The notes beneath the pieces were generated by a model. The model saw nothing but the letters and a program-made list of their open reading frames with translations. It did no database searches and was not told the DNA's origin. This document shows, piece by piece, positions 16,932 to 26,678 of a stretch of 64,000 bases of DNA. Position numbers and translations under genes: made by a program. The stretch's first letter is position 1; each line of letters starts with the position of its first letter. Origin of the DNA: Idiomarina sp. (GTDB taxonomy: Bacteria; Pseudomonadota; Gammaproteobacteria; Enterobacterales; Alteromonadaceae); the NCBI GenBank assembly GCA_020832105.1, contig JAFIFH010000067.1:25158-89157 (forward strand), in the 5' to 3' direction.

Positions 16932-17342
16932 ATGAGTATTGAATTTTCAGGCGCTGGTTTTTCACCAGAGCCAATAAAACAAGAACAGCCAAAAGAGGCT
17001 GATCTCGAGCAGACCATGCAAGCAGTGCGTGATGCAATACGGTCTGATACCGCTCAACAAAATGAACGAACTAGCGAGTCACAACAGTTATCGGCAGACG
17101 ACATCGCCGAAGCTGCAGAGGCATTTGCTGAATTGGCACAGAATATGAATCGGGATTTAAGGTTTAGCGTGAGTAATGACCTTGAGCAACCCATTATCCG
17201 GGTGATTGACCGCAGTTCTGGCGAAATGATTCGTCAGATCCCAAGTGAAGAAGTGGTTGAATTAGCGCTCAAAATCCGCCAGTTCAACTCTGATGAGACT
17301 TATGACAGTGCGACAGGTCTTTTAATCGACAGCAGAGTGTAG
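16932..17342 (+). CDS. flaG: FlaG family protein
   Basis: LRFSVSNDLEQPIIRVIDRSSGEMIRQIPSEEVVELALKI; between flagellins and fliD. Confidence 0.93.
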   Translation: MSIEFSGAGFSPEPIKQEQPKEADLEQTMQAVRDAIRSDTAQQNERTSESQQLSADDIAEAAEAFAELAQNMNRDLRFSVSNDLEQPIIRVIDRSSGEMIRQIPSEEVVELALKIRQFNSDETYDSATGLLIDSRV

Positions 17343-17351
17343 GAGTCAGTT

Positions 17352-18740
17352 ATGGGTATGTCAGCAATTGGTGTAGGGTCAGGCCTGGATTTAGAAGGCC
17401 TGGTTCAGCAGCTTGTCCAGGTAGAACGAGCACCGCGCCTGCAACGTCTTGATACACGTGAAAAACAGGCTGATGTGCAGTTGTCCGCATTTGGTCGGTT
17501 GAAAAGCACGCTGAATAAGATTAATGACTCTGTGAGTGGTCTTGCAGATCCTAAAATCATGTCTGCGCGGACCGCGACCGTTACAGGTCAAAATGAAGAT
17601 AATCCGTTAATCAACGTAACAGCGAATTCAAAGGCCGCTCGCGGTTCTTACAACATTGATGTACAGGCGCTGGCACAAGGGTCACGATTACAAACCCAGG
17701 CAAATACGTTTACCTCGAGTGATAATGAAGTGACGGCAACTGGCGGTGTGCTCACCTTCAACGCGGGCGACAGTACTTTTGACGTTGAGGTTCAGGCTGG
17801 CGCTACGGTAAGTGAGGTGGCAGCAGCAGTAAACCAGGCGGCGGAAAACTTTGGTGTGAGTGCCAGTGTGGTCAACACGGGTGGCGCCAACCCGCAAACC
17901 TACCTGGTATTTAACTCATCAGTGACGGGCGCAGGGAATGACCTAACGATAGCATCAAGCGCGCCAGACATGGATATGCTGACCACTATGGACGAGGTGC
18001 AAACTGCCGACGATGCAATGATTATTGTGAATGACATTGCTACTTACAGTGCCACTAATACGTTTGAGAATGCAGTAGAAAACCTCGAAATCACGGTGAA
18101 CCGAAAGGATCTCAATAATGGTCCGGTCAGAGTTGACGTGGATGTAGACAAAGAGGGTGTTAAGGAAAACATTGAAGCATTTATGGCGGCCTACAATGGC
18201 ATGATCGATGAAGTGAACCGACTGACCCGATACAACCCTGAAGGCGACAACGGAGCGCTGATAGGGGACTCACTGGTCCGCTCTATTCGTGGTCAGTTGT
18301 CTGGTATGTTGACTCAGCCTGTCGCCGGTGCCGCTGATGGTTTAAACACGCTATTCCAGTTGGGTATCACCCAGGACAATGACGGCAAACTGCAATTTGA
18401 TACGCGTAACCTCGGTGGTGGCACCGGTGAACAGCGTTTTGAGAGAGCTATTAATGAGCAGTTCGACGACATTATTGCTCTATTTTCGGGTGAAAATGGC
18501 GTCGCTACACGCCTTGAGTCGACACTGAAGCAATATACAAAAAGTGGTGGTTTGATCGAAGGCCGTGAGAATGTAGCTAAAAATCAAAAAGATAGCGTGT
18601 CTCGCGAGCGTGAGAACTTCGAGCGGTTTATGGAGCAATATGAACAGAACCTGCGACGCAGATACACTGCTTTGGACGGAACCATTGCACGTCTGAACCA
18701 AAGCTCAGACTTTCTCTTCCAACGCCTGAACCAAATGTAA
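17352..18740 (+). CDS. fliD: Flagellar filament cap protein FliD
   Basis: AIGVGSGLDLEGLVQQLVQVERAPRLQRLDTREKQ; C-terminal coiled-coil RYTALDGTIARLNQSSDFLFQRL. Confidence 0.95.
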   Translation: MGMSAIGVGSGLDLEGLVQQLVQVERAPRLQRLDTREKQADVQLSAFGRLKSTLNKINDSVSGLADPKIMSARTATVTGQNEDNPLINVTANSKAARGSYNIDVQALAQGSRLQTQANTFTSSDNEVTATGGVLTFNAGDSTFDVEVQAGATVSEVAAAVNQAAENFGVSASVVNTGGANPQTYLVFNSSVTGAGNDLTIASSAPDMDMLTTMDEVQTADDAMIIVNDIATYSATNTFENAVENLEITVNRKDLNNGPVRVDVDVDKEGVKENIEAFMAAYNGMIDEVNRLTRYNPEGDNGALIGDSLVRSIRGQLSGMLTQPVAGAADGLNTLFQLGITQDNDGKLQFDTRNLGGGTGEQRFERAINEQFDDIIALFSGENGVATRLESTLKQYTKSGGLIEGRENVAKNQKDSVSRERENFERFMEQYEQNLRRRYTALDGTIARLNQSSDFLFQRLNQM

Positions 18741-18755
18741 CACCAGCAAGCCAGC

Positions 18756-18782
18756 TAAAGTATCGGTGCGGGTCGCCGATAC
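18756..18782 (+). promoter_or_regulatory. sigma28 promoter, fliS
   Basis: TAAA-N15-GCCGATAC. Confidence 0.75.
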
Positions 18783-18820
18783 TTGTAGTAGCGACTAGCA
18801 AACACGAAAGGGTATAAGAC

Positions 18821-19246
18821 ATGTATAAGAAAGGTATTAATGCGTATCAAAGCGTCGGTGGCCGTGACCAGGCAACGACAGCGGACCCGTATCAATTGAT
18901 TCAGATGCTGATGAACGGTGCATTACAGAAGCTGGCGGTGGGTAAAGGCGCGATCGAGCGTAAAGACCTGTCTGCTAAATCTGAAAGCCTGACTAAAGCA
19001 CTGTCTATCGTTGGAGCCTTGCAAGAGAGTCTGGACCTGAACGTGGGTGGCGAAGTTGCAGGTAACATGTTTGATTTGTACGACTACGTGAAGCGCCAAA
19101 TTATTGATGCAATGACCAGCACGTCGACTGAGGCTGTAGAAAACAGCTTGATGGTGATGCGTAGTCTGAAAGAAGGCTGGGACTCGATTCCTGTCGAAGC
19201 ACGTAACCAGGCCTTTGCGCAAAAACAAGCAGCGGTTGCTGGGTGA
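18821..19246 (+). CDS. fliS: Flagellar export chaperone FliS
   Basis: INAYQSVGGRDQATTADPYQLIQMLMNGALQKLAVGKGAIE. Confidence 0.95.
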   Translation: MYKKGINAYQSVGGRDQATTADPYQLIQMLMNGALQKLAVGKGAIERKDLSAKSESLTKALSIVGALQESLDLNVGGEVAGNMFDLYDYVKRQIIDAMTSTSTEAVENSLMVMRSLKEGWDSIPVEARNQAFAQKQAAVAG

Positions 19247-19542
19247 GCGAATTAGTCGCTCAGGCGCAGGTGCTTGAAGCGGAGTTCCTTGGCTTGCTAG
19301 AAGCCGAGGAGCTCGACGATGAGCGTTTAGGCGCTGTGGTTGAGCGTCGCAATGCGCACCTTGAAGCCATGGGTGCGGCAATGGATGAAAACCCTGAGCT
19401 GACGCAGGCCTTTAAGCCAGTATTTGAGCAAGCACTGCAAAATACCAGGAAGCTACAAGCGCGCTGCGAACAAGAGCGTGACGACGTACAAAAAAAACTG
19501 ATTACACTGAATACCTCAAAAAAAGCACGCAAGGCGTACTAA
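19243..19542 (+). CDS. FliT-like small flagellar protein
   Basis: GTG start overlapping the fliS stop; short helical 99-aa protein in the fliT position. Confidence 0.55.
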   Translation: MSELVAQAQVLEAEFLGLLEAEELDDERLGAVVERRNAHLEAMGAAMDENPELTQAFKPVFEQALQNTRKLQARCEQERDDVQKKLITLNTSKKARKAY

Positions 19543-19609
19543 TTTAGCCCTAGAGCGTTAGATGAATACCCTTGCTGAAATGCATGTGCTGTGTGCTCAC
19601 AACTCCGTC

Positions 19610-19639
19610 TCTCCCGATATCTCCCGATATCTCCCGATT
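19610..19639 (+). repeat. Short tandem repeat, 10 bp x3
   Basis: TCTCCCGATA TCTCCCGATA TCTCCCGATT. Confidence 0.9.
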
Positions 19640-19763
19640 TCCGTTAAATCTCCGTAAACAAATCCAAGCTCAGGCAACTGCCTATGTACCTTGGCGACGC
19701 GAAGCGTTAGTATTTTGCTCATAAAAATAGTCAGCACACCCAGTTGGGTAACGGATTATCACC

Positions 19764-20990
19764 ATGAGCACATTACTTAGCTATCTCTCCCAATTCACTG
19801 ACATCGCGCAGCCGCGTGTGCACAGCTATGCCACCCATGTGCATAGTACGCTGACTTTTAAAGCCGTGGCGAAGCAGGCACAGGCCTTACGTCAGCAATA
19901 TTCTGAGATTGCTGGGGCGCGGGTGGCGGTGACCTTAACCGCGAACAGTGATGCGCTGACCTTGTTGGTCGCATTAGACGGCTATGTCGGCGAATTGATT
20001 TTATTGCCGGTTGACCACCCGGTTCCAGTGGGCTGTCATTTCCACCTGACTGAGCGCGGCCACCTGCGGACCCTGAGCGATTTCACCGCCGATAACCTGC
20101 CGGTAGTCACGCAGTGGGGGCTGTTGGATGAGCGCCATGAGCTGATTACATATACGCTGGATGAACTTGCTACCAATGAACTGGTAATGACCGGGAGTCA
20201 CGAACATCCACTGCGCTGGGGCGTCATGCAGGAGCCGGCAGAGCTTGCTGGATTACTGGTGTGGCTGCGGGCACTTAAAAATGGCGAAGATATTGTCTTA
20301 GCTCAGGCTGATAGCCTGAAATCCCTCGCTGATATGTTTAGCCATGCGCAGGTGAGTGCAATTGCAGCGCCGACAAGGTTATGGCGAAATTTGCTGGCGG
20401 GTGCTGATGTTTCGCGGCTGGAATTAGAGCTTGCGATAGTGAATGGTGGGCTGGTGGACGAACCAACGTTGCAACGCATTCGCAATATTTTTAGTGATGC
20501 GTTGGTGGCTCATTCCTTCTCTCACACGGGGGCGGGTATGAGCTGGTTAGTGACCGATGGTAAACCCGGTTTGCCGCCAGTGCTATTTGCCGAGGCGGAC
20601 AATCAAGTGGTGCTGGCTGTCAATCAGGGGCGGCTCGATATTGCGTTCACCGGCTCAGGTGCGACGATTCACACAGACTACCTGGTGGAGCAAGGCGACG
20701 ATGGCCGGGTGATGCTGGTGGGTCACCAACAGAGCATTGTCTCGGTGGGGGGCCGTGAGGTCAACCCTGAGCAGGTGGAAGTGGCGTTGATGGCGGTCCC
20801 TGGCGTCATGGACGTACAGGCGTCAAGTATGCCAGACCCTGTGCTGGGCGAACTGATTAGGGTCGATGTGCTTGCCCCTGGCCACCGCAGTGTGGCCGAG
20901 CGCAAGGTATTCAAGCAAGCTTTGCAGGACCATTGTCGCGAGGTATTAGAGCCCTGGCAGCGGCCGGCTCGGTATTATTTTCACGGCTAA
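19764..20990 (+). CDS. Adenylate-forming (ANL) enzyme-like protein, probably degenerate
   Basis: C-terminal GDDGRVMLVGHQQSIVSVGGREVNPEQVEVALMAVPGVMDVQ resembles the ANL hinge/C-subdomain; no SSGTTGxPK P-loop seen. Confidence 0.6.
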   Translation: MSTLLSYLSQFTDIAQPRVHSYATHVHSTLTFKAVAKQAQALRQQYSEIAGARVAVTLTANSDALTLLVALDGYVGELILLPVDHPVPVGCHFHLTERGHLRTLSDFTADNLPVVTQWGLLDERHELITYTLDELATNELVMTGSHEHPLRWGVMQEPAELAGLLVWLRALKNGEDIVLAQADSLKSLADMFSHAQVSAIAAPTRLWRNLLAGADVSRLELELAIVNGGLVDEPTLQRIRNIFSDALVAHSFSHTGAGMSWLVTDGKPGLPPVLFAEADNQVVLAVNQGRLDIAFTGSGATIHTDYLVEQGDDGRVMLVGHQQSIVSVGGREVNPEQVEVALMAVPGVMDVQASSMPDPVLGELIRVDVLAPGHRSVAERKVFKQALQDHCREVLEPWQRPARYYFHG

Positions 20991-21113
20991 TATATGTTGA
21001 CCTGAAATGCGTTCGATCAATATGTCATTTGTCTGCTTGCCTAATAATCGCGAATGGTTAACTATACCTTTGTATACTGATAAACTGTCCGCCCCGCGAC
21101 CCCTGGAGTACTT

Positions 21114-22409
21114 TTGATGGCGCAAAGCGCAGAGCAACTAATTGAGCGATTTTCTCAATTAGGTGAGCCGACCACTTTTGACATGCCGGACTTTCCAGAG
21201 TATCAACTTGATACGGCTGAGATTCCTGCAGCGCTCTCATTAACCCGCGCGCCTCAAGCAGGCGAGAACAAATTCGTGGCTGCCCACGCATTTATGGCAC
21301 TGACCCAGCGCCGTGATGAGAAGCTTCTTGGCGAGCTGCTACAAACGGCAGATGAAACGCTGCTATTGCGACTCGGTGAGTTTGTAAGCACCCATGCGAT
21401 ACCCTTTTATGACATTGAACTGGTGGGGGAGCTGGATACGATTGTCCGCCACCAAGGGTTAAGCCCTGTCCGGAGGCTCTTCGCTGCGCAACTACTGCAA
21501 GAATTCGCGCTTCTGCATCCGGAATATTACGGTCGCACGATTAAAGTCATTGCTGCATGCTTGCAGTCGTTTGCGACGAACCCGAGTAAAGTTAATGCCG
21601 AGCTGATTGGTGCATGCGTGACGTTGCAGGCGGATGAATTGATGCCAGTGATTGAGCAGGCCTATGCAGCTGACAAAGTCAGCGGTAGCGACTATGCCGC
21701 GGCAACTGATGTCCAAGCGGCGATGTCGGTGCCGGAGACTGCCTTCGAGCAGGGGCTTGAGCAGTTTATGCATACCAAAGAGTTGGATGAGATTCGCCAT
21801 GAACTTGATCAGGTATATGCTATTCGCACCTGTGCAGCACCTGCTGGATTAGAGTTGCCAATTGGTAACCTGGCTGAGCTAGATGGTTTTTTGCATGCAT
21901 TGGCATTAAGTCCAACGCCGGTTGCCCGGTCGTTGTGGATTGAGCAATTAAGCCCGGGCTTGTTGGCCGAGCAGGGCGGCCTTAGCCAGGAGCATCGGCT
22001 GGAGAAAATCACTACCTATTACTCGGTGGTCAAAGAATCATTGGTGGTTGGTGAGTGTGCGCCAAACTTTGAACTGAGTGTTGAAAGTACGGTGATGAAT
22101 TTGAATTCGATGCAGCCCTGGGCTCGCGGTTTCTTGCTGGCAGCTGAACTGTGGACAGAATCTGATATTACCCAGGCCGAAGCGCATGAAGCCTATATTG
22201 AATTAAAAGAATTTTTACAGGCGATGGCCGAAGATACGCCCTTGCCTGAACAATATCAGTCGCTGGCCAACAGCGATTACAGCATGATATTGCAGTTGAT
22301 GGTGCAGCGTGTTTTCTTCGAACTGAATGGAATGGATGATGCCCAGCTCGGCGCATCAGACATCTCCGACGAAGACGCAATGCAGGATTTTTTCGATAAT
22401 TTCTCGTAG
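21114..22409 (+). CDS. DUF1186-like protein, possibly with a UPF0149/YecA-like second half
   Basis: NAELIGACVTLQADELMPVIEQAYAADKVS (DUF1186-like); LDGFLHALALSPTPVARSLWIEQL (YecA/UPF0149-like). Confidence 0.5.
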   Translation: MMAQSAEQLIERFSQLGEPTTFDMPDFPEYQLDTAEIPAALSLTRAPQAGENKFVAAHAFMALTQRRDEKLLGELLQTADETLLLRLGEFVSTHAIPFYDIELVGELDTIVRHQGLSPVRRLFAAQLLQEFALLHPEYYGRTIKVIAACLQSFATNPSKVNAELIGACVTLQADELMPVIEQAYAADKVSGSDYAAATDVQAAMSVPETAFEQGLEQFMHTKELDEIRHELDQVYAIRTCAAPAGLELPIGNLAELDGFLHALALSPTPVARSLWIEQLSPGLLAEQGGLSQEHRLEKITTYYSVVKESLVVGECAPNFELSVESTVMNLNSMQPWARGFLLAAELWTESDITQAEAHEAYIELKEFLQAMAEDTPLPEQYQSLANSDYSMILQLMVQRVFFELNGMDDAQLGASDISDEDAMQDFFDNFS

Positions 22410-22565
22410 GTCAGGCTACGCCTGACGCCCAGCGGTGGTCAACGATTCCTAGGTCAGGCTAAGCCTGACGCCGCGCGATGCCTAACGATTCGAAGGTCAG
22501 GCTACGTCCGCGTCACGCAGTGATGACGCCCAGCGGTGGTCAACGTCAGGCGTAGCCTGACCTAC
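22406..22565. repeat. REP-like repeat cluster
   Basis: Multiple GTAGGTCAGGCTACGCCTGACG-type units, closing GTCAGGCGTAGCCTGACCTAC. Confidence 0.92.
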
Positions 22566-22578
22566 AAATAACCGCATC

Positions 22579-23052
22579 ATGACCAATAACCAAACCCAAA
22601 TAAAACACCAACCTACACGAACTGAACCCATGACCTATTCTGAACTAGAACTCGCCTACATGTTAGTCAGCGCCAAAGGCACCGGCCTTGAGGTGAATGC
22701 GTATGTTGAGCGTAGCACCGGCGAAATCCATATTGATAATATTGAGCTCAATGAAGGTGATGAGATCCCGCAGGATCTAGCTCACGGTGCTAAATACGCT
22801 CAGGTACCAAGCCAAGAGGCGTTACTCAATGAGTTGGAGTTGATGCGGCTGTTGGTGGAGCGGCAGCTTAGCGGCGACGAGCAAGCTGAATTTGATAAAG
22901 CGACCATGGATATGGGTGACGACGAAGCGGTGAAGTCAGGCATTCACTACCTTAACTCCATTGGCAAGCTCGCCACCTGGCGCAAGCTAGTCAGCTCAGT
23001 ACAGGAAAAAGCCCTACGCAATTGGGCCGCTGAAGAGGATCTGCTGCTGTAG
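22579..23052 (+). CDS. Hypothetical protein, possibly UPF0158-like
   Basis: Open frame 157 aa; LEVNAYVERSTGEIHIDNIE pattern; annotation weak; start could be 22630. Confidence 0.5.
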   Translation: MTNNQTQIKHQPTRTEPMTYSELELAYMLVSAKGTGLEVNAYVERSTGEIHIDNIELNEGDEIPQDLAHGAKYAQVPSQEALLNELELMRLLVERQLSGDEQAEFDKATMDMGDDEAVKSGIHYLNSIGKLATWRKLVSSVQEKALRNWAAEEDLLL

Positions 23053-23140
23053 GTCAGGCTACGCCTGACGTTAACCAATGGCGCAGCCTGACCTACCGAA
23101 ACATCAACCATGGCTGTGCGTCAGGCAGAGCCTGACCTAC
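23049..23140. repeat. REP-like repeat cluster
   Basis: GTAGGTCAGGCTACGCCTGACGTTAACCAATGGCGCAGCCTGACCTAC plus GCGTCAGGCAGAGCCTGACCTAC. Confidence 0.92.
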
Positions 23141-23157
23141 GACAAACCCCAGGCACA

Positions 23158-23183
23158 AAAAAACCGGCGAGAGCCGGTTTTTG
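23158..23183 (-). terminator. Terminator of rpsT (bidirectional)
   Basis: AAAAACCGGC-GAGA-GCCGGTTTTT. Confidence 0.8.
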
Positions 23184-23209
23184 CTAAAGCGTTCACAAAG
23201 AATGCTAAA

Positions 23210-23473
23210 TTAAGCCATAGCTTTAATTTGAGCGTTCAAACGACTCTTATGACGAGACGCTTTGTTTTTGTGAATCAGGCCTTTAGATGCAGAACGATCT
23301 AGGATTGGCATCAGAGTTACGAATGCGCTCGTTGCTTTTTCCTGCTCGCCTGCAGCAATAGCTGCGTTAACTTTTTTCATGTACGTGCGCATCATTGAGC
23401 GACGGCTCGCGTTGTGCTGACGACGTTTCTCGGATTGAACCGCACGTTTCTTAGCAGACTTGATGTTAGCCAA
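23210..23473 (-). CDS. rpsT: 30S ribosomal protein S20
   Basis: [35 protein letters not shown]. Confidence 0.98.
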   Translation of the reverse strand: MANIKSAKKRAVQSEKRRQHNASRRSMMRTYMKKVNAAIAAGEQEKATSAFVTLMPILDRSASKGLIHKNKASRHKSRLNAQIKAMA

Positions 23474-23802
23474 GGTAAACTCCTAAATTCTGTAGATTGT
23501 CTGACGATTGTGTCTGATAGCATTAACTGAATTGAGTTAAATGCTTCGCATCTAACGTCATCATTAAAGGCCGCGGACTATATCCGAAAATAGACGCAAA
23601 AGTCAATTACGTTGATAAATTTTGTGCGCGTATTCTACCGACGGAGCGTCTTTATCGCAACAGTTATTTGTATATCATTTGCACGCTGAGGCTATGCCTG
23701 CGCCGGGTGATACCGTAAACTAAATGCCATCTTGTTGATCGCGCCACGCAAAAATGAAAAACGGGCGCGGTATATGGCATCAAAAACACGCAGGGACACC
23801 TT

Positions 23803-25446
23803 TTGAGTCAGTCAGATACGCCACATTCCCCATCCCCGGAACAGCAGCAACCAAAGCACAGCGGGACAAGTAAAGGCAAAGACTTACCGCAGCATGCCCC
23901 GCGACTGATGCGCTCGGGCATGGTGGTCAGCGCGATGACCTTTATCTCGCGTGTGCTTGGCCTGGTTCGCGACATCGTAATCGCGGCCCTGATGGGCGCA
24001 GGTCAAGCAGCTGACGTATTCTTCTTTGCCAATAAAATCCCAAACTTCCTGCGTCGCTTATTTGCCGAAGGGGCATTTGCGCAGGCGTTTGTGCCGGTAC
24101 TGACTGAGTACCATCGAGGTAAAACTGTCGACGAAACCCGGCTGTTGATTGCGCGGGTGGCGGGGACTCTGGGCACCATCATCACCATAGTCACCATCTT
24201 AGCGGTGATTGGATCGCCTGTAGTGGCGGCACTTTTCGGTTTTGGCTGGTTTCTCGATTACTGGCAGGGTGGCCCGAACGCCGAAAAATTCGAGCTGGCC
24301 AGCCTGCTGCTTAAAATCACCTTCCCCTATTTATGGTTTATAACCTTTACCGCTTTGGCGGGCGCGATACTTAATACCATCGGCAAATTCGCGGTGGCTG
24401 CGTTTACCCCGGTGTTTCTAAACGTTGCGATTATCGCCGCGGCGTTGTGGTTAGCGCCACAACTGGCGCAGCCCGAGATTGGTCTGGCTATCGGGGTATT
24501 CGCAGGTGGTCTGATTCAGTTTCTATTTCAGCTACCATTTTTAAAGCGCGCCGGTTTATTGGTCAGGCCGCGGTGGGGCTGGAACGATCCTGGTGTGAGA
24601 CGTATTCGAATTCTCATGTTACCGGCTATTTTTGGGGTCTCAGTGAGTCAGATAAATCTGCTGTTTGATACGCTGATTGCGTCTTTTCTGATGACAGGTT
24701 CCATTAGCTGGTTGTATTACGCAGATCGATTACTTGAGTTCCCGCTAGGGCTGTTTGGTATTGCCATCGCCACAGTGATATTGCCGGCGCTGTCGGCGCG
24801 TCACGTAGATAAATCGCTGGATCACTTCCGCTCTACCCTGGACTGGGGTGTGCGCACGGTGAGTGTGCTCGGCCTGCCTGCAATGGCGGGCTTGATTGTT
24901 TTGGCACAACCAATGTTAATGGTCCTTTTTATGCGCGGCGAATTCAGCCCTGATGATGCGCGCATGGCGTCTTACAGCCTGATGGCATACGGCAGTGGTT
25001 TACTTAGTTTTATGCTGGTGAAAGTGCTGGCGACTGGCTTCTTTTCACGTCAGGACACCAAGCGGCCAGTTAAGTACGGCATCATTGCTATGGCGGCAAA
25101 CATGGTGTTCAACATTATCTTCGCAATCCCCTTTGGTTATGTGGGCCTTGCCATTGCAACGGCGTTATCCGGAACCGTGAATGCGTTTTTGCTGGGTTTT
25201 GTGCTATATCGTGAGGGTATTCTGATACTGCCCCGGGCGACCTGGATATTCTTTATCCGGATCAGCGCAGCCACCTTGTTGATGGTGGCATTTATTCTTT
25301 ATCTGTCACCTGGTATCGAAGGCTGGCTTGAGGCCACAAATAGCCTGCGTAGTCTGTGGTTAACTGGCTTGGTTGTAGGCGGAGGCTTTGTTTACCTGGT
25401 GAGCTTCTTTATTTTTGGTGGCAGGCCCCGTCATTTACGCCATTAA
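23803..25446 (+). CDS. murJ: Lipid II flippase MurJ
   Basis: ISRVLGLVRDIVIAALMGAGQAADVFFFANKIPNFLRRLFAEGAFAQAFVPV. Confidence 0.96.
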   Translation: MSQSDTPHSPSPEQQQPKHSGTSKGKDLPQHAPRLMRSGMVVSAMTFISRVLGLVRDIVIAALMGAGQAADVFFFANKIPNFLRRLFAEGAFAQAFVPVLTEYHRGKTVDETRLLIARVAGTLGTIITIVTILAVIGSPVVAALFGFGWFLDYWQGGPNAEKFELASLLLKITFPYLWFITFTALAGAILNTIGKFAVAAFTPVFLNVAIIAAALWLAPQLAQPEIGLAIGVFAGGLIQFLFQLPFLKRAGLLVRPRWGWNDPGVRRIRILMLPAIFGVSVSQINLLFDTLIASFLMTGSISWLYYADRLLEFPLGLFGIAIATVILPALSARHVDKSLDHFRSTLDWGVRTVSVLGLPAMAGLIVLAQPMLMVLFMRGEFSPDDARMASYSLMAYGSGLLSFMLVKVLATGFFSRQDTKRPVKYGIIAMAANMVFNIIFAIPFGYVGLAIATALSGTVNAFLLGFVLYREGILILPRATWIFFIRISAATLLMVAFILYLSPGIEGWLEATNSLRSLWLTGLVVGGGFVYLVSFFIFGGRPRHLRH

Positions 25447-25511
25447 AACCGCCTGATCAGCGCTTATAGTGGGTGAAATCCGGGCGGGGTTTGCGCTATA
25501 CTCGGGCGCTT

Positions 25512-26435
25512 ATGGAATTAATTCGTGGTTTACATACATTAGCGCCAAAGCATCGCCATTGTGTCCTTACCATTGGTAACTTTGACGGCGTGCATTTAGG
25601 TCACCAGGCTGTGCTACAGCGGGTGCGGGCGCGCGCGGCTGAGTTGCAGTTACCGGCAGCGGTGATGACCTTTGAGCCGCAGCCACTGGAATTTTTTCGA
25701 CCCGAGATTGCCCCCGCACGCCTGACCACCTGGCGTGAGAAGTTACCCTTATTGCAGGCTGAAGGCATTGATCGCATGTTGTGTGTGCCTTTTAACGCAA
25801 AATTTGCCGGGCAACAGCCGGACGATTTCGTCAAAAACATCCTGGTGGGCAAGCTTGGGGTTAAGTTGTTGGTGGTGGGTGATGACTTTCGCTTCGGCAA
25901 AGACCGTGCAGGGGATTTCGAACTCTTGCAACGCGCCGGTGAGCGTTATAACTTCGCGGTTGTGGACACTCAAAGCTACCGCCAGGAATCACGTCGTGTG
26001 TCTTCAACATTGATTCGTGAAGCCCTGGACCAGGGGCATTTTGGCGAGGCTCAGGAGATGCTGGGTCGCCCGTATACGTTGACCGGGAAAGTCAGTCACG
26101 GGGCTAAGAAAGGGCGCACGATTGGGTTCCCCACCGCGAATATTCCGCTAAAGCGACTGCGTTCACCGCTGCAAGGTGTCTACGTGGTGCAGGTGGAAGT
26201 AGCGGGCAAGCGGTATAACGGTGTGGCCAATATTGGGCGGCGGCCGACGGTGGATGGGCAGGGTATGCAGTTAGAAGCGCATCTGTTTAATTTTGCCGGT
26301 GATTTATATGGCCAGCAAATGCAGGTGACCCCATTGCACAAGATTCGCGACGAAGTAAAGTTCGAGTCGCTCGAGGCGCTCAAACAGCAAATACATACGG
26401 ACGTGATGCACGCCCAGGCATACGCCAGCCGGTGA
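25512..26435 (+). CDS. ribF: Bifunctional riboflavin kinase/FAD synthetase
   Basis: CVLTIGNFDGVHLGHQAVLQ; GRTIGFPTANIPL; start trimmed to MELIRGLH. Confidence 0.97.
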   Translation: MELIRGLHTLAPKHRHCVLTIGNFDGVHLGHQAVLQRVRARAAELQLPAAVMTFEPQPLEFFRPEIAPARLTTWREKLPLLQAEGIDRMLCVPFNAKFAGQQPDDFVKNILVGKLGVKLLVVGDDFRFGKDRAGDFELLQRAGERYNFAVVDTQSYRQESRRVSSTLIREALDQGHFGEAQEMLGRPYTLTGKVSHGAKKGRTIGFPTANIPLKRLRSPLQGVYVVQVEVAGKRYNGVANIGRRPTVDGQGMQLEAHLFNFAGDLYGQQMQVTPLHKIRDEVKFESLEALKQQIHTDVMHAQAYASR

Positions 26436-26445
26436 TGTGATTGTT

Positions 26446-26581
26446 GTAGGTCAGGCTTCGTCTGACGCCGCGTGATGGTTGAATGTTTCGTAGGTCAGGC
26501 ACAACATAACCTAACGTCAGGCGGGGCCTGACCTACGGGTGACGCACAATATAACCGAACGTTAGGCGGAGCCTGACCTAC
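26446..26581. repeat. REP-like repeat cluster
   Basis: GTAGGTCAGGCTTCGTCTGACG ... CGTCAGGCGGGGCCTGACCTAC ... GTTAGGCGGAGCCTGACCTAC. Confidence 0.92.
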
Positions 26582-26678
26582 GGACCAATGCACGGAACAA
26601 ATTAAAATCCAACGGGCGGAAAACACCCCGCGACGAGCAAAATTAAACATTAAAATTTAAGCGACGGACTAAATAAGC

